Part shown: positions 27,701-31,077 of the stretch, one piece after another
Numbering within the stretch: the stretch's first letter is position 1
How the letters are laid out: each line of letters starts with the position of its first letter
Notes under the pieces: generated by a model
What the model was told of the DNA's origin: nothing
The model's database searches: none
The model's input: the letters and a program-made list of their open reading frames with translations, nothing else
Position numbers and translations under genes: made by a program
Assembly: GCF_000003815.2 (NCBI RefSeq)
Contig: NW_023365786.1
Span: forward strand, 82,608 to 113,684
Origin: Branchiostoma floridae
Lineage: Eukaryota > Chordata > Leptocardii > Amphioxiformes > Branchiostomatidae
DNA length: 31,077 bases
Direction: 5' to 3'

Positions 27701-28788
27701 GGTAGCCTCCACCAGGCCGTCTTAAGGGGTTACAAAGATGGTAGAATTGGGAAACAAAATCGGGAAATTGGCCAGGCGAGTCAGTCCACGCTAAGGTTAA
27801 TGTTACCCTCATGCGCGGCCGACCAACTCCTCTGGTAGCCAAAGCCCCATGGCAAATTATTCTCCCTATATATAATAGCCAGCATAGTCTGGTGGATACT
27901 AATTGGCAGGCAGGTTTAGGAATTCCGGCTATGGTCGGAAGCGCTTCGGAGGCTCGGGAGCGTTGCCGAAGGCTGTCCCGAACATCGACGGAGATCGACG
28001 AATTGATCCAAGATGGCGGACGGAATGAGTTTAGTATGAGTTAGGCATAGCGATCTGTTGACAAAGGTCGCCTTTCGGGCTACTTTGGGGAAAGTGGAGA
28101 TCGCGAACACCCCGGCGCGGTGTGCAAGACTCCAGGGAAGCCGGGGACGTGCAAAAAACCGGAGGAAAAGGTATCTCCACGGAACGGATACGCAAATACT
28201 TTTTAGTCCAATACGTTCCGCCCCGACTAGAAACAAAAACATCCTGTATATTATATTAAAATTAAATAAGTTTTTCGTTTCTAGTCGCCCCGGCTACAGG
28301 GTGTTGTGTCATTGTGTTTAAGCACACTGTGGATTCCTCACTGGTGTAAACACTTACGTATGTCCAAACAACCTTCGCTAAAACCACTACTGGGCAACAT
28401 GTCATTTCTACATGGCAAAGCGGAATCACAAACCATGAGTGGGTTGTCTAACTAGTATATGCTACACTATAAGCTGTTCGCAAAACAACGTTTTCACGGC
28501 AGTTTCCTGTAGTCTCGTAGCAGGCCACGATTGTTTGGGCAGTTTTGGACAATATACTGCCCTTTTCTCGGGTTGTGTATTGGTTTTATCGGCATGTGCA
28601 GGACTTTGGATCATCAGTGGCAGCCGGGCAAAAACATTTCATCAAAAAACACCAGAAAACAGCAATAAGAAAGATTCACACTTCACGTCGACCTCCGTCG
28701 ACTCTGGAGGCTAGTGTACAAATCATCAACACTTTTACAGTGAACACAGGTACATGTCAACGGTGTGACGTAAGCACTCACCTGTCAT
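20508..28788 (-). CDS. Unrecognised single-pass membrane protein with Pro-rich, YxxP-rich cytoplasmic tail (six exons)
   Basis: Minus-strand exons in order are 28788-28782, 25194-25006, 24689-24518, 24057-23964, 23076-22866 and 21778-20508. All introns are GT-AG and every phase fits; the total is 1944 nt, or 647 residues. The tiny first exon (ATG ACA G, GTGAGT donor, ACAACAATG context) is inferred; an ATG at 25255 with no first splice is the alternative. No signal peptide is seen. Residues 4-54 are Thr-rich with two NTT glycosylation sites and a Cys cluster (TCTCTCSSADC). Residues 55-79 form the transmembrane helix (YIIWAV...LIMVLVW), followed by a basic WRCNLCRFRQ. About 565 cytoplasmic residues follow, with YxxP sites at Tyr190, 227, 250, 322 and 419. 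It resembles a type III receptor or docking protein. I do not recognise a family. Confidence 0.72.
21841..21903. repeat. Three-copy 20-bp tandem repeat
   Basis: TTGATGCCAAGCTGTTTTCT and two further copies starting GGATGCCAAGCTG and GGATGCCAGGCTG, in the intron just upstream of the terminal exon of the minus-strand gene. Confidence 0.9.
21960..22600 (-). other. Intron 5 of the membrane protein gene
   Basis: AT-rich intron. The only structure noted is a palindrome AGGATGTTACATCCT at about 22576. Confidence 0.55.
22606..22636 (+). repeat. AATAAA plus AAACTTG tandem tail
   Basis: TTGAATAAACTTGAAACTTG and further AAACTTG units. AATAAA running into a short tandem tail looks like the 3' terminus of a retroelement whose body, if any, lies upstream at about 22540-22605. 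Confidence 0.5.
22642..22844. mobile_element. MITE-like element with AGATTCGAGTGCGCATGCGC ends
   Basis: The inverted repeats span about 40 nt: the left AGATTCGAGTGCGCATGCGC from 22643 and the right GCGCATGCGTACTCGAATCT ending near 22842. The ends contain NRF1-like GCGCATGCGC palindromes (22653-22662). The element stops only about 22 bp from the donor of the exon at 22866-23076. Confidence 0.75.
22866..23076 (-). CDS. Exon 5 of the membrane protein gene
   Basis: It encodes residues 155-224. It starts MMVENGTLENGHGHERAHAH, continues NVSNIYENPMSV (YxxP and also YxN, a Grb2-type SH2 site) and ends LSTASG across the splice. The acceptor is CATTCCCTCAG and the donor CAG|GTACAT. The first third is repeated upstream at 23338-23424. 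Confidence 0.85.
23077..23300. repeat. GAAT/GATA-type tetranucleotide repeat
   Basis: Imperfect (GAAT)n with GAAC, GGAT and GAGC variants, directly against the exon 5 acceptor on the minus strand. The long minus-strand frame across it (His/Ser/Ile repeats) is an artefact. Confidence 0.95.
23338..23424 (-). pseudogene. Tandem duplicate of the first part of exon 5
   Basis: Behind an identical CATTCCCTCAG acceptor the frame reads MMVENGELENGHGHGRVHAH, then RYRKKDSKVS, matching the start of exon 5 with a few changes. It then diverges into intron-type sequence without an obvious donor. The flank (GGAAAGAGGAAA..., then CAACTGAAGGACGGA) is also present twice (about 23290 and 23490), so exon start plus intron were duplicated together. 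Confidence 0.88.
23430..23963 (-). other. Intron 4 of the membrane protein gene
   Basis: It begins next to the duplicated exon start with a short GAAT tract and a purine-rich block. The rest is AT-rich with nothing recognised. Confidence 0.6.
24058..24517 (-). other. Intron 3 of the membrane protein gene
   Basis: The donor is CAG|GTAAG and the acceptor CCCCGCGCAG. No repeat or RNA is seen. Confidence 0.7.
24690..25005 (-). other. Intron 2 of the membrane protein gene
   Basis: The donor is G|GTATGT and the acceptor CACTTACAG. It splits the transmembrane helix between two exons. Nothing else is seen. Confidence 0.7.
25195..26690 (-). other. Intron 1 of the membrane protein gene, 3' part
   Basis: AT-rich. 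One small hairpin lies at 25395-25441 (GAGAGGTGATG with CATCACCTCTC). The acceptor CTCCTCTTTTATACCAG adjoins exon 2. Confidence 0.5.
26735..27450. repeat. Intronic satellite-like array, units of about 150-185 bp
   Basis: About four diverged copies of a unit containing TCTGTCTGTTTTTGAGGCAC, GAATCCCCGAATGTTTATTT, GCTCTCGCCACGTA, ACTTTGGCACCATCGACTTT and TTTCACAAAGTTC. The GAGGYACCG mark occurs near 26773, 26958, 27129 and 27281. No coding frame is shared. Confidence 0.88.
27703..27900. mobile_element. Inverted-repeat element AGYCTCCACCAGRC, copy 2
   Basis: TAGCCTCCACCAGGCC at the left and TAGTCTGGTGGATACT at the right form inverted ends. The interior has CGGGAAATTGGCCAGGCGAG and TCAGTCCACGCTAAGG, matching the reverse complement of 18860-18960, plus TTCTCCCTATA as in the copy at 4035. 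It lies within intron 1 of the minus-strand gene. Confidence 0.65.
27930..28030. promoter_or_regulatory. CpG-rich patch with canonical YY1-type site inside intron 1
   Basis: CCAAGATGGCGGAC at 28008-28021 is an excellent YY1 promoter motif. The 80 bp before it are GC-rich with many CpGs. The plus-strand ATG in it is followed by a stop after eight codons, so it does not open a gene here. It may be an alternative or antisense promoter. Confidence 0.3.
28223..28288. repeat. Short inverted repeat
   Basis: CGACTAGAAACAAAAAC and GTTTTTCGTTTCTAGTCG are inverted copies about 20 bp apart; both are flanked by CGCCCC-type sequence. Confidence 0.8.
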
Positions 28789-29000
28789 TGTTGTAACAAG
28801 ATATTTCTCCAGGCAATGGATGAGGAGGTTCTGTGGTGACTTGGTCAAGTTGACGCTCCAGGAGACGTGATACTGCTTGTGATTTACGAGCAAACGGGGG
28901 GAGTTGCCCTCAATTTTACGGCTACTTCCCTGTAGTGACTCAACAACGTCGATAAGACGATATCAGTGAGGCCGAGGGACAAATGCGCATGTTTGCCAAG
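28789..29000 (-). promoter_or_regulatory. Probable 5' UTR and promoter of the minus-strand membrane protein gene
   Basis: Upstream of the inferred ATG (28786-28788) the minus strand has no other ATG for over 60 bp. GC content and CpG frequency are raised to about 29000. No TATA box is clear. Confidence 0.35.
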
Positions 29001-30090
29001 CGGGTGTTTTTATCGCGTTGGTCAATAGAATGGGTTCAATGGTCGGATTGTGTTGAGAAAGGTCGCCGGTGTTAACTGTAGAATAGCACCAAGTTCAGCG
29101 GTACCGGGCGACGATAGATTTCTGTGATAGCGTATATGTAATAGTATATGTATGGATGTGTAGGTAGGTAAGTATATTTGATATCTTAATGTACTTCGCA
29201 GCTTTGTCAACTTTGTGATAAAGCCACGAGCTAGTTGGACAGCCCTGGATGTAAGTCCTTAACAGCCAATCCAATGGATAAATGATAAACAAAGTCTAAA
29301 AGTTCTCATATTTTTCTTATTTTCTTAACGTTTAAGAAATAAATTTGGGAAAGTACATTGGATCTTTAAGAAAAGATCGCGAATCTTTTCATTGTTCGAC
29401 CTCTTTGCTGTTGCTTCTCTACGTGCTCATGCAATTGAAACGGACTCGCTAGGGGGCGCTATTTTCGCCCCGTACTCTATGTGCCCCTGATGTAACGTTT
29501 ACGTTACGCTTGTACAAGACAAAACATAGCTCGTATACGTACTCTCCAAGCAGAGGTTGAGTAGCGTAGATATAGTATTAGTCGGAAAAATTACACCGGC
29601 GCTCCTCGTAAATACGTACGGAAGGACAATTTATACAAAGTAGAATGTATTCACGTATTTTGATAAGTGTTTAATACACCCTGTATAGACACATTTTTAA
29701 TACAATCCTTCTAATGCAAGCTGTAAGTATTACTTTGGAATACATTTTACGCAAACTATAACCAATACATTATCTAGAATCCAAAAGGTACAAAAATATA
29801 CTATTGGTTCCTTTTATACCTAGAAGCAGTTACGTGAAGGCACATCAGGTAGTATGCATCTGTTCTGATATAGATATCTACTGTAGACATACTAGCAGTC
29901 TGTTGTTTGTTTGCTCTTTTGTTTTTTAGGCCGCCTAAATACAAGTAATCTCAGGAAAGTTGAGTCTTAATATATTACTTATCGGCCCCTACTTGTTGTG
30001 ACAAGTATTCATTCCAGGGCATGTTGGTTAGACCATGTACAATGTATCAAAGAAAAAAGTAGTTCCGAGTATCAAGGGACAAAGGTACAA
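29000..30090. other. Intergenic stretch left of the terminal repeats
   Basis: A block TTAATGTACTTCGCAGCTTT (about 29186) recurs near 30778 (TTAATGTACTTATCAGCTTT). Near 30058 there is AAAAGTAGTTCCGAG, related to the array at 30612. No gene is seen. Confidence 0.5.
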
Positions 30091-30093
30091 GGT

Positions 30094-30300
30094 ACTGTAA
30101 ATGCATTTAAGTTCGCGGGGATTTAATTTCGCAGTAGCGGGAAAGGGGACTTTTTGCGGTGGATTTAAGTTCGCGGTAACACCATAGACTGCAGTCTACT
30201 ACCATAATAGAAAAATGTTCGCGGTGGTTTTAAGTTCGCGGTGAAGTGGTCACCGCGAAAACCGCGAACATTAATCCACCGCGAACATTTCTGCATTTAC
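30094..30300. mobile_element. MITE with TGTAAATGCA ends and TTCGCGGT repeats
   Basis: ACTGTAAATGCATTTAAGTT and AACATTTCTGCATTTACA are inverted ends. The interior is filled with TTCGCGG and CCGCGAA motifs in both orientations around a GTGGTCACCGCG centre. No coding region; the target duplication is not clear. Confidence 0.8.
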
Positions 30301-30356
30301 ATCTTGTGTCTGGTGCCTGACACGACGTCGACGATTTCCCCGAGTGTGTTCCGCGG

Positions 30357-30572
30357 GGTAACCTATATCCGTTGGGTAACCTATATCCGCTGGGTAACCT
30401 ATATCCGTTGCTTTAAAAACAGGGTATATATAAGGGACATCGCGTCGACGGACGGCGGTTTCAAATTGTAATATTTCAAAATATGTAGTTTGAAACCACC
30501 GTCCATCGACTTGATATGATAATCCATAAATACCCCGTTTTAACGGTTTTTAAAACAACGGATGTGTTACAA
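30357..30572. mobile_element. Foldback element with 20-bp end repeats
   Basis: The left end has three near-identical GGTAACCTATATCCG units (30357-30410), then CTTTAAAAACAGGG. The right end (TTTTTAAAACAACGGATGTG, then TTAC) is the inverted copy of one unit. Inner arms GTCGACGGACGGCGGTTTCA and GTTTGAAACCACCGTCCATC (about 30444 and 30489) are inverted as well. Confidence 0.75.
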
Positions 30573-30611
30573 TAGTCGTTCTCTTATTTATTTACTTATA
30601 ATGCACTTGAA

Positions 30612-31077
30612 CAGACTCGGGAAATAACTAGTGTACTCCAACTTTTCTTGTTACAGCAACAAGGAGTTCCGGGCATCTCGAGACGAAGGTACAAAGTAGT
30701 CAAGAACCTAGACGAAGTTCCTGTGTGTGTTCAGTGTTCAAGCAAGGGTATTATATAATATTATTAATATTAATATGTTAATGTACTTATCAGCTTTGTC
30801 AACTTTGCTCGAAAATTACAGTTGCAAAAAAAGTAGTTCCTCGCATCTCGAGACGACAGAAAGTAGTCCCTTGTGTCAGAAATCTGATGACAAGACGATT
30901 TCCCGCGCGTGTTCATCAAGAGAGCGTCCTAACTTTAGGTCGTTTGCTTTAACACACTCGGGAAATAACTAGCGTACTCAAACATTTTTGTCCATCCTGA
31001 AAAAAGTACTTCAGGGCATCTCGAGACGAAGGTATAAAGTAGTCCCGGGCGAAGAACAAGAGGTAATCCCGGGTGTC
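30612..31077. repeat. Tandem array with about 171-bp period, running off the window
   Basis: The core GCATCTCGAGACGA occurs at 30673, 30843 and 31016 (spacing 170 and 173), each followed by AAAGTAGTC. A longer block ACTCGGGAAATAACTAG occurs at 30615 and 30956 (spacing 341, twice the unit). Confidence 0.85.

Noticed and set aside
28439-28714. 91-codon Cys-rich plus-strand frame
   Set aside because: No domain, no neighbouring exon signals, and it lies antisense inside intron 1 of the membrane protein gene.

Overview
This window is eukaryotic DNA with GT-AG introns, tRNA-derived SINEs and many small inverted-repeat DNA transposons. The gene content and repeat style fit a marine invertebrate deuterostome, most likely a lancelet (Branchiostoma). 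That assignment is an inference from style and from the single Rab39 gene; nothing in the window proves the species. There is one 100-N assembly gap (5917-6016).

Layout: (1) 472-3763 (+) holds the 3' part of a TauD/TfdA-like Fe(II)/2-oxoglutarate dioxygenase gene. Four exons are visible, and the last intron carries about nine decayed tandem copies of the start of the terminal exon. A roughly 34-bp minisatellite runs through the stop codon. (2) 4030-7310 is transposon-rich: an inverted-repeat element, a 529-bp hAT-type MITE with an exact 8-bp target duplication, an internally deleted mariner with the gap, and a SINE. (3) 7844-12119 (+) is a two-exon Rab39 gene whose 3.6-kb intron holds a foldback element, a second hAT-type MITE and a GT microsatellite array. 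(4) 12120-18580 is mostly non-coding, with small foldback elements, a SINE and a GC-rich promoter-like stretch. (5) 18581-19367 (+) has the last exon of an unrecognised small membrane protein, followed by two tandem partial copies. (6) 20508-28788 (-) is a six-exon gene for a predicted 647-residue single-pass membrane protein. All its intron phases agree, it has a short Thr/Cys-rich ectodomain, and its long Pro-rich tail has five YxxP motifs. (7) 28800-31077 is its 5' flank, then foldback elements and a roughly 171-bp tandem array running off the window.

The genes do not form a pathway. Rab39 is a vesicle-traffic GTPase, the dioxygenase is metabolic, and the minus-strand protein looks like a signalling receptor or scaffold. 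The most unusual theme is that three of the four genes carry tandem copies of one of their own exons or exon edges. In the dioxygenase gene several copies still have an AG acceptor in the correct phase, so they could act as alternative terminal exons.
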